A stretch of DNA of 64,000 nt, from assembly GCA_963971405.1 (NCBI GenBank), contig OZ020489.1, positions 1,674,001 to 1,738,000 on the forward strand. Reading direction: 5' to 3'. Source of the DNA: Psococerastis gibbosa. Taxonomy: Eukaryota > Arthropoda > Insecta > Psocodea > Psocidae. Both the position numbers and the translations under genes were made by a program. Within the stretch, counting starts at the first letter, position 1. Each line of letters opens with the position of its first letter. The notes beneath the pieces are model-generated. The model was not told where the DNA came from. It was given only the letters and a program-made list of their open reading frames with translations, and made no database searches. Shown piece after piece: positions 10,356-25,300 of this stretch.

Positions 10356-13300
10356 CTGCAACAGAAAATATTCGCAAAATGTTCTTTTGTCAAAATACTG
10401 TTGACATCTCGTTAACTCATAGTGACTATCGTGCCAGATTAACTATCTTTATGTTTTACTTCTGGCTCCGATATTCAGTTGACAATTGAGCTGAGAATTG
10501 CTACCTATTTAATAACTTGGGTAGCGGAGATGCCTGTTCCACCTTCCAAGAGATGGTTTACTTAAGAGAGAGCACCGAAAAAATTAGTCAAATGCTAAAT
10601 GAAGTCAAAAAATTTCCCCATTTAATATTAGTCTAACTTCTCCATTCCATTCTCTGTATGTTCATGTGGCAACACGGCAAAGTAACTAAGTTGTAGTTTC
10701 AATGAAATGACAAAAATCAAGCAAGAGCTGCAGCGCACCTGGGTCATCAGCGAGGTGGGGGTGGCGATGGACTGCCACCCCAGAGTAGCCGTCGACCTCG
10801 CCGTGAAGCAACAGTTCTTCCCTCTCCTCCTCGGTCCAGTCGCCACGGCCCTGCAGTCCAGCTGCCACTAGCTGCTTCTCGAGCTGCCACGCCCGCTCGA
10901 CAGCACGCTTGTGTGCGTGCTTCAGGATGCGTGACCGCTCCGCGTCCGGGTCGGCCCCATACCGTATAAAAACTGCGGCGTCCGGGTTGTGTAACCTCAG
11001 TTCTTTAGCCCCTGCAAATAATACAACCGTTTATTTTGGATTGCTGGATTTGGGTAGGCCTAAACTGCTAACCCGGTATTGCAATAGATAGCCTACCACA
11101 GAAAATTTATATTGCTGGCACCCTAAAGAGGGGAAAAAATCTTCCCAAAATGGTGAAAAAGTGGACAGTGAAAGTAAGAACAATGCAATCAACAAAGCAC
11201 ACGGATCGTCCCTACCCTAGTGAAGCCTGCAACACTAATTCGAAAATGGCGACTGACCTTGGCTACCATGCTCCGAGACTTCGTGGGTTGAGACATTGAA
11301 CATGCCTCCTAATCTTCGGAGCTCTTCCAGGTCATCTCTCAGCTTGAGTGGATTGTCCTTGACGAAGTAGAAGACATCCTGGTCGTGCAGTGAGAAATGG
11401 AGATCGAGGAAGAACGAGTTATTGAAGACGGAGGTGACGACGTCCTGCACGACGCTGTTGACCCCATCGACGACGCTGACGGCTGCACGGCCTCCAACGC
11501 GCGACACTAGAACGCCTTCCCCGAACACCGCTCGCCGATACGCTACCCGCGGCAGCAGGTTTCTTGTTTTGGCTTCCATTTTTAAGAGGGGTTTAGGTAC
11601 AAAGCCGAGATCGGCGAACTTCTCTGTTATCTGCAAAACCAAAGTGTCAGAATTTTTATTAAATTTCTGGCAGGTACTCCTGTCCGCCTTTACACATCGA
11701 AACAAAGAAATATAAACGTGAACGGGTTATTTAAAGTAGGTATACTCAGGTTGAACAGTCGTGCGTTGTACGATCAATACGGATATCATAGCCAACATTT
11801 CACTTTTTACTTATTAATCGAAACCGGTTGAAATAAGTTTTATGTGTAAAATTGTACAACTGATGAGGTCTAAATTTATAGCCTACAGCAGGTTGACAGT
11901 TTGAGAGTGTACCTGTGGCGGTATCCCGGTTTCCTCACCTTATGAACTATACACTGTAGACCAGATATCACACCAAAATCGAGGGACAGCTGCGGCGACG
12001 TGATTCTCGCGGCCGGCCTGTACACCTGTCGCTGCGTGTATGACGCGCCCAACATGTTGTCCAGGTCGTACCCGTACAGCTTCAGCCAGCTACCCAAATC
12101 TGCACACGAGCATGAAACAATTCAATTTACAGTAAAAAATGAATATTTTATCCATAGAATATTTTCATATAATATATGGCCAAGGCTATAATTCGTTATC
12201 GGACCATCGGTTACTGTACTTATCTATCTTTCTCCATTTTCATTTTCATCAGCCAATTCTAAAAGAAACCAAGTGAGGGCAGTAATGAATTACTGAAAAA
12301 CAAGAAAAGTTGTTGCATAGGTTTTAATGATATTGAACTTATACTTGTACGGTGCGACATGCTACTTGGTACTTTGTATTTGCGAGTAGGCCTACTGACC
12401 AAAACTGCCAAATAACTTACCAGTCATGTAGGTGATGTTGTTGGGGTTCTTAGGGTTGATGGGATCATTATTGCTAAACCTGTAGATGAACACGTCGGTG
12501 GGCGTGGTCAGCTGGTTAGCCAATTCCTCCCAGGCAGGTGTCGTCCACTGGCCCACAACGGGGTCGTACCACCGCTTCCTAATGTACACCAATCCTGTGT
12601 TGGGGTCCAGCAAGCCCCCGTGGAAGTCCACCGGTAGATAAAAGTCCGGGTTGGAATCTTTCATCCTCTTCCCAAACGGAGTCCGTCTGATCTCCTTAAT
12701 AATATTGCCATTGGTATCAAATAGAGCCAGTGGTGAGCCGTTCTGGTCGGATGCGACATAAAAGCGTTGCTCACTGGTTTCCACAGTTAATAGAACTCCT
12801 TGGTCATTGTACAAGAAATGGAACGTCCTGCCAGTCTTGGGGAAGTGAACGTGTGTGATGAGATCGGGCATTATGGGATTGGCGTAGAAGTACTGGGTGA
12901 CGTTGCCTCTCTCGTCCTGCCAAGACACCAGCCGACCTCTATCGTCGTAGTAGTACCACGTTGAAAACCGGTCCCGTTCAAAAGCGTATGTGATTTGGGC
13001 TTTGGAGTTGTACCTGTACTTGTGATCTCCACGGCGCACCACATAACCCCGCCCGTCGTAGCCGTTGAACTCTATGTCTCCGAATTGGACGACTCGGTCC
13101 CCGCTGTCGTACCCAAGAGTCAATTTCTCGCCGTTTTCATAGACCCCGATAACGTTACCGTTTTCATCGTAAACATATTTCCAGTTATTTGTACCAACTA
13201 CTTCCATAACGTGGCCATCAGCATTGTATGTAATCTTGTCGTTGGAATTGGAGCGGCCTATTTGCAGTTTCTGCTGTTTGATTCGATTCCTCTGGTCGTA

Positions 13301-16300
13301 TTCTAGTTCTAATCGGTAAACATCAAAACCTTTAATATTTATAAGAACTGTCTTTACTCGCCCATGGTCGTCATAGTCTGTTATAGCAAAGAAGTGTTTG
13401 GCCGTGTCTTGAAGGACGGATCGGTTGAAGGTGTTCCGGTAAACACGGAGATCCGATATGCTCTCCAGCATTCCCAGGTTCTGGCTGTACTTCATTCTCA
13501 ACTGAGGGAGTTCTTTCCCATTAAGCTCCACATCCACTCCAGATAATCTCGCATTCCCGTCGTACTGGTATTTATAGTGAGCATTGTTCAAGCCACTCTT
13601 TGAGCCAAATTTAAGTCGTTCATCCTTAAGTATCCCGGAATGGTACCTGTATTCGATTTTCATTTCAAAGTTTGGTTCTACAATTTCAATACTTCTAACA
13701 AGGCTTGTTGATTCTTGGTAGGTGTAATGAGCAGAAGTGAAACCAGCTAGTACTGTCTCGAGCTTCCCATTAGAGTCGTAAACATACGCCACTTTCCCTG
13801 ACTGATGGGGGCTAACTTTGGCCAATATTTGCCCATCATCGTTGTAAACAATTTCATATGGGTGGCGATTCATTGGCGAGAAATACTGGTACTTGAAAAA
13901 TCCTAGAGATGTTTGCAATGAAAACGTATGGATGTGTCCTCTCGGCGTGGTTAATGACTGCAATGCCCCGGCATCGTCATACTGAAGAAGGTAGTCACTA
14001 CCCCTGGGGGTGGACACTTTGGACGGCAGACTGCTGAACATATCTTTAAAGGCGTAAACAATCGATGAACCGTCACTATATTTGATCTCATTAAGTCGTC
14101 CAGCACGGTCAAATGAATACCTCTCTGACAAATCGCCCCACTGCCACTTCACAAGCCTTGAAAAACGGTCGTACTCTAAATCTACACCTGCGAAAATGCC
14201 ATTTCTTGGACCCCACTTGATGGGTCTTGCTGTCCTGTCATATGTAACATTTAAAAGCTCCATTTTATCATCACCCATGTAGGCAGCAACAGTCCCAGTC
14301 TCCCGATCGTATTCCAATGTCAGCAAATTTTCCCCATTCACTCTCAATTTGCGCCCAACTTGTACAACCGGTTTTCTCCTCAAGAAATACCGCCACTCGA
14401 ACCTATTGGCAAGGTCACCGCCAATTTCAGTCTTTTGTTTAGCAGGAACAGGATAGCTCTCAGCTAATACGGGGTCCACATCGGAGAGTATGGAGTAGGG
14501 AACTGCTTCGGTGGCGACGCTGTGCCCCCACGGGGTCCTCGTCCACACAGAGCCGTCTCCGTCGGCTACTGTCTCGTAGGCAGCGTCTCCCAACCTCGTA
14601 ATAACTGAAGTGCCCTTGATGAGCATTGCCACAGGTCTCCTCTCACCCTGAGTAGCTTTCACTGTGGCACCCTTGACACTGAGGTCAAATGCCAGATTAA
14701 CAACTCTCCCCGTGGGTGTAACAGCCGAAGTAAGTCTTCCGAAAACATCGTAATTGTAAACGTAACTCCTTCCAGTGCTATCTAATTTACTTTTGAGCAA
14801 TCCAGTAGGACCATGGTAGTCGTAGGTGACATTGTAATTATCGGGAGTAGAAAACTCTTGGAGTTTTTTCATCCTGGACATTCTTAGCCTGGATTTCTGT
14901 CCTTTAGTGTTTTCGATTGAATTGACTTGTCCTGAGTAGTCTCTCAGGAGAAATACTTTGTTTCCCGACGCATCAGTGACTGTGCTTAGCTTCCCGTTGC
15001 TTGTATTTACGTTGTATGTAAACAAGTATGAGGTTTCACCAGTGAGGATATTGCGAGTGGCAATGTGCTGTCCAAACCTGAAATAATAGAATAATAATGA
15101 CTGATGAGGTTGAATTAAAGAAAGGAGGCTCTTCGGTCATTAGAGAAACGCTTTGCTAGGGAAAAGTAGTGCGCATTTGAACAACCAGAGCAGTAGGTAG
15201 CCTAGGAAAGCTACGGGTTTGAACGCCACATGCTATGGGTTTGCTCCACCACGTACGAGTACATCTTCAATAATTTCTAATTTAATATAAATAGTAATTT
15301 CTACTGTATACACTGGACAGGTACATCTGGCGACACATCAGAAATTTCCGCAATGAAATAGTCTGTTAGAAAAAAATGCAAAGTTGCCAATTGTTGATAA
15401 TGATTACTTGAAACGCACCTATTAAATACGTAGACTTCTTGGGTGTCGGGCGAGTAAAGCTCGTATTCCCGGTTGGCACTTGGTTCGGGAATGCTGGCGA
15501 CGACGGAGCGCACCCTGTAGTTAGCTTGATCGGCGATGTGGACGACGCCGTCGGGGGTAACCGTCACGGACGATATCGTGTTGAACTTGGAAGTGGACGC
15601 CAGGTAGTGGTCTTCCTGGAAGCAGTCACAGCCACGGTCGAGACAGTTGCACTTGGACTCAGCCCCGGCGTAGTGTGAGATTTTACCATCCGTTCCTGCA
15701 AGTGAGCACAGCCTTATAGTATTCAGTGATTTATGGTGCACTGGCTTCAAACTTGTACAGACTATGCACTCTATAAGAATGGATTGCAAGATTAGATGTC
15801 ACAACAAGCATGTACCTGTAATTGGTAATCTTCAGAACATCATTACATTACACCGGTAATTAAAATTAAAATTATATTGTAACATTGCTGGCAGTGCTGT
15901 GGCAATAAGACCTACCTATAACTCGAATCCTGTTAATCCTCTGAGAATCACTCTCAGCAACATACAGATCCCCAGTAGGTCCAAAGGCTATGCTCTGCGG
16001 CATGACTAGCGTAGCGTGTGTGGCTAGTTCCGAGTGGTAGCCGCCGAGGGGGCTGGGACAGTGCAGCGGTCGTCCTGCAACAACCTTAACTCTGCCATCA
16101 GGTGCCAGTTGAAGAATCATGTGGTCATCTATGAGGAACAACGAGTTGTCCAGAGGGTTGATTGTCAGCTCCGTGGGCCATCGCAGGTGCACCTGTACAC
16201 ACGTGTAAATGTCAGTGATTTGGCTATGAATGAATAATTATATTGAAAAACACAGTGCAATGCAATACTATACAATTTTTAACTAAACTAAAACACTTAA

Positions 16301-19300
16301 AATCTAACATTTAACTTAAATAACTAGCAATAAAAAATAAAAATAAAAATTTACAAAACGAAATAAAATTTGTTCATTGTAAGAAACAATCGGCCAAAAT
16401 TATTTTACGCATTCCCCAGAAACTCATCAAGCGAATAAAACACACCCCCCACCAGGCAAGTGTGTAATATTCGCCTGAACTCCCTAGCCTCCGAACGCAA
16501 TCACTTAATGTGGTCCGGTAACTGGTTGAACTGCACCTTCCCTTTTTATCAGAATAAAATTGTCGGTGCCATGTCTTCGGGTTCGGGGAATGTGGAAATC
16601 GATATCAGCCCACCGGGTTTCACGGCTCGATATTTCTCCCACTCTTGTAAAGTCGGCTTGTGCGAGGCAGTGCATTATGGCCGCTTCTATATACATGGAA
16701 GGAGCAGTATGAATTTCGAGGCCTTTAAAGGCTTGCCTACATGACTCCCTCCATTTAAGTCCGGCTATAATTCTAACAGCACGCTTCTGCACGACCAATA
16801 TTTTATCCATATTTGATTTGGCCGTACCTCTCCAGGCAACTAGACCATAGGATATTATTGGTCGAACAGTACCGTGGTAGATCATCATGAGAACTTGCCT
16901 GTCATTGCAGATCTGTGCAAGCTCTCAAGCAATCCTCTACATGAGGAGCCCATGTGAGCTCAGCATCAACTTTGATGCCCAGAAAGTTGGTTTCACCAGC
17001 CAGAGGTATGTTAGATTCACCCATCACAACGTTCGGGATGACATCCGGTTTTCCTCGTGACTTAAAAACTACTACCACCGACTTGAGGGGGTTTCACACC
17101 AGTCGATTTGCGGACAGCCATTGCTGCACTTGGCACAAATCTATATAAGCATCCATTTCAACAGTTTTTATGTCTTGGCCACTGAAACCCATAGTAGTGT
17201 CATCCGCATATAGGTAACCTGTACGCGGAGAACATAGCTAACCATTAAATTAGATGTTGATATTGACTTGGCAACCTACCTCTTCCAGATTCAAGGTTCC
17301 CTCGCATGGAATGGGCTTCCAGTGACTCTTGTGCATGTGGTTGCCTATAACTGTGGTGACGATTCCATCACGGTCAACCATTCGGATGTTCGTACCATCA
17401 GCGAAGTAAACCACATTGTCAGCTGATACCGCAATGCCCTGAATACATAAAAGGACTTACTTTACATACACAATAGACAGGCGTTTCTTGTGTTGATGGG
17501 GGAATGGAAAGTGGGATTTAACATTTTGAACCTTATGGTGTGCCAGCCCTTTATCTCTAAGCCTGATCAAACTTCATAATCCAATGGGTTAGGTCTGGGC
17601 TACTAGAGGGCCATTTTTCTGCCCTGATAAACATTGAGCCGCAGCCGCTATTGTGTGGTTTGGGCTTTGTGGCCAGGGGCATACAGGGCTATTTCGGTTA
17701 CACACACGGATCACAAAATCTCTGCCATTTTTTGGGAGTTTTGAAATGAAACTTTCAGAGATTAATAACAATAGACAGACAATGTTAACATAAGCAGCAT
17801 CAAAACTTTTTCGAATACAGTGGTATTCATTTACCTTCGGGTAGGCGAGCTTGGCATCCCTGGCCAGTGCACCATCTCCACAGTGAGCCTCATCCCCCGG
17901 CAGGCAACGCTCCCCCGAGCCCACAGCCGTCTCCCAGTTCCTGTCGGGCTCGCTATAGTCGTCGGGACTGCGGACCTTGATGATCTGGTGCGACTCAGGG
18001 TCGGAAATGTACAGTGTCCCGTCCAGAGGACTTAGGGCGAGGTGATACCGATACGACACGCGAGTGGCACTGCATACACAACACATACTCATTAATATAT
18101 AGTACCGTAGACGAAATTAAGTATGTTAGCTACCGTTTTGGTTCGACAAAGGACCCACAACTTTCTCAAAATGCTCTGTACGTTAAAGCAGTTTGAAAAA
18201 CGGATATGTATAGCCAATTTTGAAATTAAATGTTCCTTTTCAGCAAATCAGTCATAATATTCGCCTAATATTAATAGAATATTTTAAGACCTAGTGCGAC
18301 AGAAGATAACGCATTGTTGACGCGATAGTTTGAACGCGAAATCCAATTTTTGTGAGAATATAAATGAAATGGTTGGATGGGAAATCTTTACTTACTTCAG
18401 GCGCACGACAGTGTGAACTGTCCCGTCGACGAGAATCCTGCGGATCAGGTTAAAATCTCCTACGAATATGGAGCCGTCGGGAGCTGCGGCAACGGCCACG
18501 GGAGCCAGCAGCCGCTGCTTACGTCCGACGTGGCCGTCACAGTCGGTGCACTCCAGCGGCCGCTGGTGTCCGTCCCCCATCGCAGTCAGAATAACGCGCG
18601 CCTTGTGCTTCAGGTAGATGTTGGACCCATCGCCCTTCTGGAGAATGCCTGCAAAAGATCCAAGAATAACATGGGAGCTAATAACGTAACTTAAAGCATC
18701 CGGATCAGCCTATAATTTACTCTCTGGGTTTCTATTCTTCAATCCACATGATTATACAAGCGACTTCTTTCGATTAAGACTAGGGCTATTATTGACCTTA
18801 TACCAACTACCGTACAACCAAACAATCTATAAAATACAGGAGCAGCCGCCATTGTTTCATGTCAGTTAGTATACAAGATGTACGCTCTCACCTTCGTGGA
18901 AATTGTAGCGATGGTGAATATCTAAATTCCAGCCACCCACTTCTGATATTGACATATCATGTCCTGAGAGCTTAGTCGTTTGCACATCCCAGATGATGTC
19001 TTTGCAGTCAGAATACTCGTAGCCGACTTTCACTAGCGCCGTCGTCACTCCATACACTCTTTGCCTATCCAACAAAATAGCGATTAGGGAATACCATAAT
19101 CATTGTGAATAAAAAAAATGGGGCTGATATTATACAAACCGGCATCAGACAAACTTTTCGAGCATTGTAAACTATATTTGTACTGTTAATTTGAAATATA
19201 TGCTGGGCCTACATATATCATGGAAAAAAAATGCAAAATGAAATGTACCTAAAGTAACCCCTCAGGAAGAGGAATTTTAACATCTCTAGCTGCATTTTTC

Positions 19301-22300
19301 TCTGTAGACTTTAATTAAGAAATTTACTATCAGACGTCTTGAAAGTATTGAAGGCAATTGCTGTGTTGTAGGCTACATAGCTATACAGAATCCAGCACAG
19401 AAAGCTATTTTGAGCTGGTCTGTGGATTAGAATATTGCAGGTACCTGTAGACGTTAAGCCGACCCCATGGGTAAGTAAATTTGATGACAGGATCAGCTTC
19501 GAATGTCTTCTCAAAGAGAATTCCCTCGATCGCGATTCTGAGGTGGATGAGCTTGAGGTTGGTGGGGATGGTGTCTGGCGTGAGCTGCAGTTGTATGGTG
19601 GACAGGTAGCCGGTAGCACGGCTACTGTGGTACACCAGGTTCAGACCGGTGCCTGGGACCTGCAGACTATCTTGAACCACCTGCAAATGGACAGTAGAGA
19701 CCCGAGTTGAGTAGGCTACATCAGTTGAACAGAAGCTTACAACTTAGATCGGGACTTAGACCATGGGTTTCTTAAAAAATACTTCGTAATTTGAACCTGA
19801 CCCTATACGACCAGACTTCTAATTCTTGAATGTTAACGCGACGGATCTTAATGATGAACAGACAGAATTAAAACTGAATGCCTACCTGCGACTCGGCCAA
19901 TATTGCGCTCTTGTCAGGACATGCACCCTGGAAGCCGTGTTTCCACGTAGCCAAGACCACGGGCTTCATGTTATCGAAGTCGTGAGCGGAGCAGGAGTGT
20001 GGCGTCGCCGTCACACCCTTGTCTTCCCCGACCCCCATCACCACCGCATCCATAATCACAATCTGCAAAAAGCAATTTCAACAGTCACATGCAGTGCGTA
20101 CAACGGAAGACTACGGCCCAAGAGCCCACGCCGGCCAGGCCATCGTTATTTTATGAAAGCTGAAAATTCTTCCCTATATAGGTAAGATCGACCGGCGACT
20201 ATATAGAGTTTGGGTTGTGGTTACTTGAGCAGGTAGCAGGTAGCAAAGGTGTATGAAATAGTAGGCCTACCTTACTTTCGTTGAAGCGAAGAGATTTTTA
20301 AAGTTATCCCGAAGAAAATGAAAAAATTTTTAGCTTTAAACTTTAACGTAAGGCATTATTTTATGCACCTGTACTACCTTTTAGCTGCCCAAGTGACCAC
20401 AACCCAAACTCTATATTCGCCAGTCGTTCTTATCTGTATACAATGCAAAGAAAAACATTCAGCTTTTATAAAATAGCAAAGGTCTGGCCGTTGTGGGCTC
20501 TACTACTAGAGGGGAACGGGAAATCTAATCTAAGTATAATGGGTAATCAAAATGTATATTTCTTTTGTCAAGCCATATAGCTCAAACGAAAAAAAGGCCC
20601 ACCTCGTTCCAGGGCACGGTGACGGTCACAGTCTGGGGGCGGAAGGGCGATCTGCCGAACTGGAGTGTGACGGCGCCCCCACCGTTCACGAGAAGATCAA
20701 ACCAGCCGTCGTCGCGGGTGAGCGTGAAGCCCTCCAGGGGCGTGTTGGTGCTCACGCGCACCCCCATCAGCCCGGCGCCCAGCCCAGTCGTCACACGGCC
20801 TCGCACCACCGCTGACCGGCTGCAAATAAGTTATCCCACCATTACTAAACTTATATCTAGTGGTGAGGGTGAACCACTGCAACACTATTACTAACCTTAT
20901 GTGGCATATAAGTATGTTATCTTGACGTGTATAAGGGAAAAATATATTTCATTCGCCAATTTAATTTTTTTCGTTAATATAGACCAAGACTAATTTTTAC
21001 TTTTTTGTAAGCCTAGCTAATAGCTATATCTTGGCACTTAAACGTGCTAAACTTAGCCTATATCTGGAAGACAGACACAGGCTATTTTAAGATACTGTAT
21101 ATGCGTGGCTTGTAGTGAATTAAAAACGATTACGGTATTATTATGCATTGTCATATACAATAAGGCGTTTCGTCTGGTAACATCAATTTTTTATCACAGA
21201 TCTTTCGTAGTTGCGTGAAAACATTGTAGGCCTAAGCCTTAATGATGGGTAGCATACAGACAATTTTCAGAAAACTAACTTAAATGCAAACGGAAAAATA
21301 GTTAACCTACGTAGATGTAGAGTAGTTTACGCTAATTAATGACAAAGACAAACAAATAAAGCTAAATAAAAACGTGACAAATTACACTGGGATGTATCGT
21401 ATACATGTAATTAATAACAAAACACACACACATGCATGGCAAAAGGAGGCGCAATGGCTGTCATTACTGCATAAGGTAGTCTTACCTCGAGTTGAAGTAG
21501 TTCCAAAACACGCTATCACAGCAGCAACCAACAACAAATAGCCCATAAATAACTGGGGAGCGCCATAATAAAAAACGGGATGGCAGTTGACAGTAGCTTA
21601 GGCTAGGTAGGCTAAGCGTTAATATTTATTTATTTTGTAACTTACGGGTTACAATTTTAGACTAATCTAGCTGAAATTTGTTTTTATAGAGAGATCGCAA
21701 AGCATCATTCTGATTTTAAGCTTTGGAGGCTGAGATTTACAATAAACTTGCAATTAGAGTATAGTAGGCTAGACTACTTTAACCTGAGATTATGGTAAAG
21801 TCAGATTATGTTCTTATTTGTGTTACTCGTCGCTTTGAACCCCTAAGCAGCGAAAAGGGGCGCCAATAAATCCTTTCTTTGAACATGAACACACAAAGTA
21901 CAATAAAGGATGGGATTAACAGACTTGCCTCTGCAGTCTAGCCCAGGGTTATACTTATAATTGAATAAACTAGACTTGTTATTATCGTCATGAGCCAGGG
22001 CAAAGGCAGGTCTATCTAGATTGCGGTACTGCACAAAGTAACAACATCATGAGAACAATTTATAATGAGTAGAGATACAAACAAACTGGCACAGGGGTTT
22101 CGTTCCCTTTGTGCAGTACATTGGGTGAGGAGGAGTATGGACTGAGGGCACAACATTGCTTAAATGGACCCAGTTGAAGAGGACGATGTACGTGAAAAGA
22201 CAAAAAATTAGTAGTGCAGCAAACTGTTATGAACATCTATGTACTTTATCCATCCATTACGTAAATAGATAGACCATAAATAATAAAGTATGACAAAACT

Positions 22301-25300
22301 TACTGCGCGAGGAATGAGGCAATTTTTATGACAGTGATGTTTTCATCAATTTTTTCATGAACGGACCACAAGATTCTTAGCTCACCAATCATTCCCGGTC
22401 AGTAAATTTGCGTCATATGCGAGAAAGAGCACCCAACCTCGGAGTGACGAGCAGGCATTGACGTACCTCTCGTTGAAGTTGTCGTGCTTGGCGTAACTCT
22501 GCAGACTGCCTTCCTCGATGATGAACTTGATGCGCTCGAAGAAGGAGGCGGTGATAGCGGGCGGCTGCTTACGCAGTAGGATGTCTTTGGGCTCCGGTGA
22601 CATCACGCACAGCTGACTGCTCGTGCAGGACGGGGCGGTGCAGCACTCTGGGTCCTCACAGTCCACCAAGCCATCTACCATAGACAAATAACAATTCTTA
22701 ATTCGGCTTACTCAGTTCAGATGACTTCATGCTTCTGGTAAACTTCAAGTTATGTGTAGATCTATGTGCGATATACAATAGTATAGGGGAGCAACTGCAA
22801 AATGAACCCGTACAGATATTATGTAACTACAAAGGCTTTGACGGTCGGAGTTACGTGATGAAGCAGTAGAATCCGGGATGATAGACCGTGGTTGTTCTGA
22901 AAGGGTACTCCCAAACGTTTCGTCAACATCTGCGGCAGACATCTTCATAGCATATAGTTAAGGCCGTTTAACAGACCTCTTTGCGTTGTGATCGAGATGT
23001 CCAACAACATCACTCAACCATCAACGTATAGGCTTTTTTATAATGGAGTACGCCTCAGCTGTGGCATGAAATACTGGCCCAGCGAATCTCTTCTTGTCGA
23101 TTGAACAAGTACGAAAGCGTTTTTTATCTATATTTGAGGTGACACGGGACTAATCCACGTTACTGAGACCATCCAGTGAGCACGGCTAAGCTGCAGGTGG
23201 AGTTAAAGATGAACTCTCTCGAGTGCAGGAGGGAGGTCTGACACTGTATATTCTTCCATAGGTTGATAGACAGTCATTTGGAGTGCTCTTCTCAGTACTC
23301 GAGAGAGTTCATCTCACAGTGAACTCAAGAAACACAAGGTTGAGAAAAATATTCGTTGCCAATGTCATCTAGAATTAAGACACTACGCGGGTAATTGACC
23401 CAGTTAATACCCAATTCATATGATCTCGACCCACTCATTGTTAAAATTTACTTCGTATAGTCTTACAATAAAATTAAATTAAAAACACAACCGGTTTCGG
23501 CTCACGCCATCGTCAAGTGCGATTGAAAAAAGGTAAACAAAAGGTATGCAAGCTAAAACAAAATAAAATAAAACTCATTGTCAGGATAATACACAGCATC
23601 GCATAAAGTAAATAATTTAAATTGAACAATTAAACATCAACCAATGGAAGTGCCAACAAGGGGGAACTACTTAAAAAGGTTATGTCATTAAGTAACGTTT
23701 TGTTTTTAACCATAGCTTCCCTAATCTCAATGGTTTCTAAATTATCAAGAAGTTTCCCCTTGTTGGCTACATGTAAGATCTTAAAATTATCGAAATCACA
23801 GGCACAGTTGTGGGTGTTTATATGTTGGGCTAAGGCGGACTGAGTGTCGGGTTTTCCTACCCCCCGTCTACTTACTTTACTTTACTTTTTCAGCGCCATT
23901 TCCCTTCACGGGGGGTCGGCGGCACGACAGCAACGCTTCCAGGTCACCCGGTCTTGGGCCTGTTCCTTCGAGAGATTGGCAATTAGTAGGTCCTTCCGTG
24001 TTTTACTCGCCAGTGAGATTTTTGGTCGTCCACGTGCTCTGGTTCCTGGTACGGGTGTTGATCGCACTCTTTTTATCAACTCGTTGTCCCCCCTCCTCTC
24101 GACGTGCCCCCACCAGCTTAGTCGTCTTTCTCGCAGCTTTTCGTGGATGTCTCTTGTTCTCATTTGGCATCTTATGTCGGTGTTTCTCACTCTGTCAATC
24201 AGAGAAAAGCCACATGCTCTTCTTAACATACGCATTTCGGCTACATGTAGCATATTCTCCTCGTCCCTTTTGAGTGGCCAGCATTCCGACCCGTATAGCA
24301 TGCTCGGACGTACCATTTGTTTATACACTCGGCCTTTGAGTTTCATCGGCATCTTGCGGTCCGTCAATATAGGTGCCATATCCCTGTATTTCATCCACCC
24401 GGCCTTAATTCGACATTTGACATCATCTTCACATCCGCCATTCTGTTCAATAGTACTGCCCAGGTACTTAAATTTGTTAGTCTTGTTTATTGTGTGAGTG
24501 CCTATGCTGATGGATCCCGGCTCCTGTCTAACGCACTCCATGTACTCCGTCTTATCTTTGTTCACTTTCAGTCCCTCCTTCTCCAGCGTTTTTACCCATG
24601 TATTCAGGTTAGCTTCAGCATCTTGGCGTCTATGCTCCGCTATTCTTTCTTTAAACCCTCTCCCAGTTTGTCCAATATATAAACTACCACAATCATTACA
24701 GTCTAGTTGATAAACCCCTGACTTCCTCCCTTTCTCCAATTTAGGTTTACAATTAATCAATTGCTTACCCAACGAGTCCACAGAATAAAATGACACATTC
24801 TTAACGACCCTATCTCCAATCCAGGAGGCCAACTCCAAACTAATCCTACCAAGATATGGTAACTTAACGTACCCTTTATCTGGTTCAGAAGTCTGGCTTG
24901 CTCCATAGACTAAAGAGAGGGTTAACTTATTCCTGTGTTTCCTTAAAATATTTTTAACTAGACTCACAGGATATCCATTATTATTAGCAATTTCCATAAT
25001 TGTTGAAAGTTCTTTGTTAAAATGTACAACCGTCAACGGTACATGTAAGAGTCTATGTATCCATGTATGTAACACCCACAACCATGCCTGTGATTTCGAT
25101 AATTTTAAGATCTTACATGTAGCCAACAAGAGGAAACTTCTTGATAATTTAGAAACCATTGAGATTAGGGAAGCTATGGTTAAAAACAAAACGTTACTTA
25201 ATGACATAACCTTTTTAAGTAGTTCCCCCTTGTTGGCGCTTCCATTGGTTGATGTTTAATTGTTCAATTTAAATTATTTACTTTATGCGATGCTGTGTAT

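Noticed and set aside
12995-13306. Plus-strand frame inside Ten-m exon 20
   Set aside because: Shadow of the YD-shell coding strand.
12421-15077. YD/RHS shell as part of a bacterial-type toxin or contamination
   Set aside because: It is flanked by GT-AG introns and by teneurin-specific EGF, TTR and NHL exons, so it is the animal teneurin shell.
17589-17740. Minus-strand extension of exon 16 past its donor
   Set aside because: The frame runs on by chance; the donor AAG^GTAAAT and the phase-0 join to exon 17 match teneurin sequence.
23844-24497. 217-codon plus-strand frame
   Set aside because: It is the antisense of the RTE-like LINE RT fragment.
23906-25207. A single 433-codon minus-strand 'protein' joining GIY-YIG and RT
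   Set aside because: The frame is a chance fusion: the LINE inserted into the Penelope element in frame; the target duplication and the empty site in the other copy prove two separate elements.
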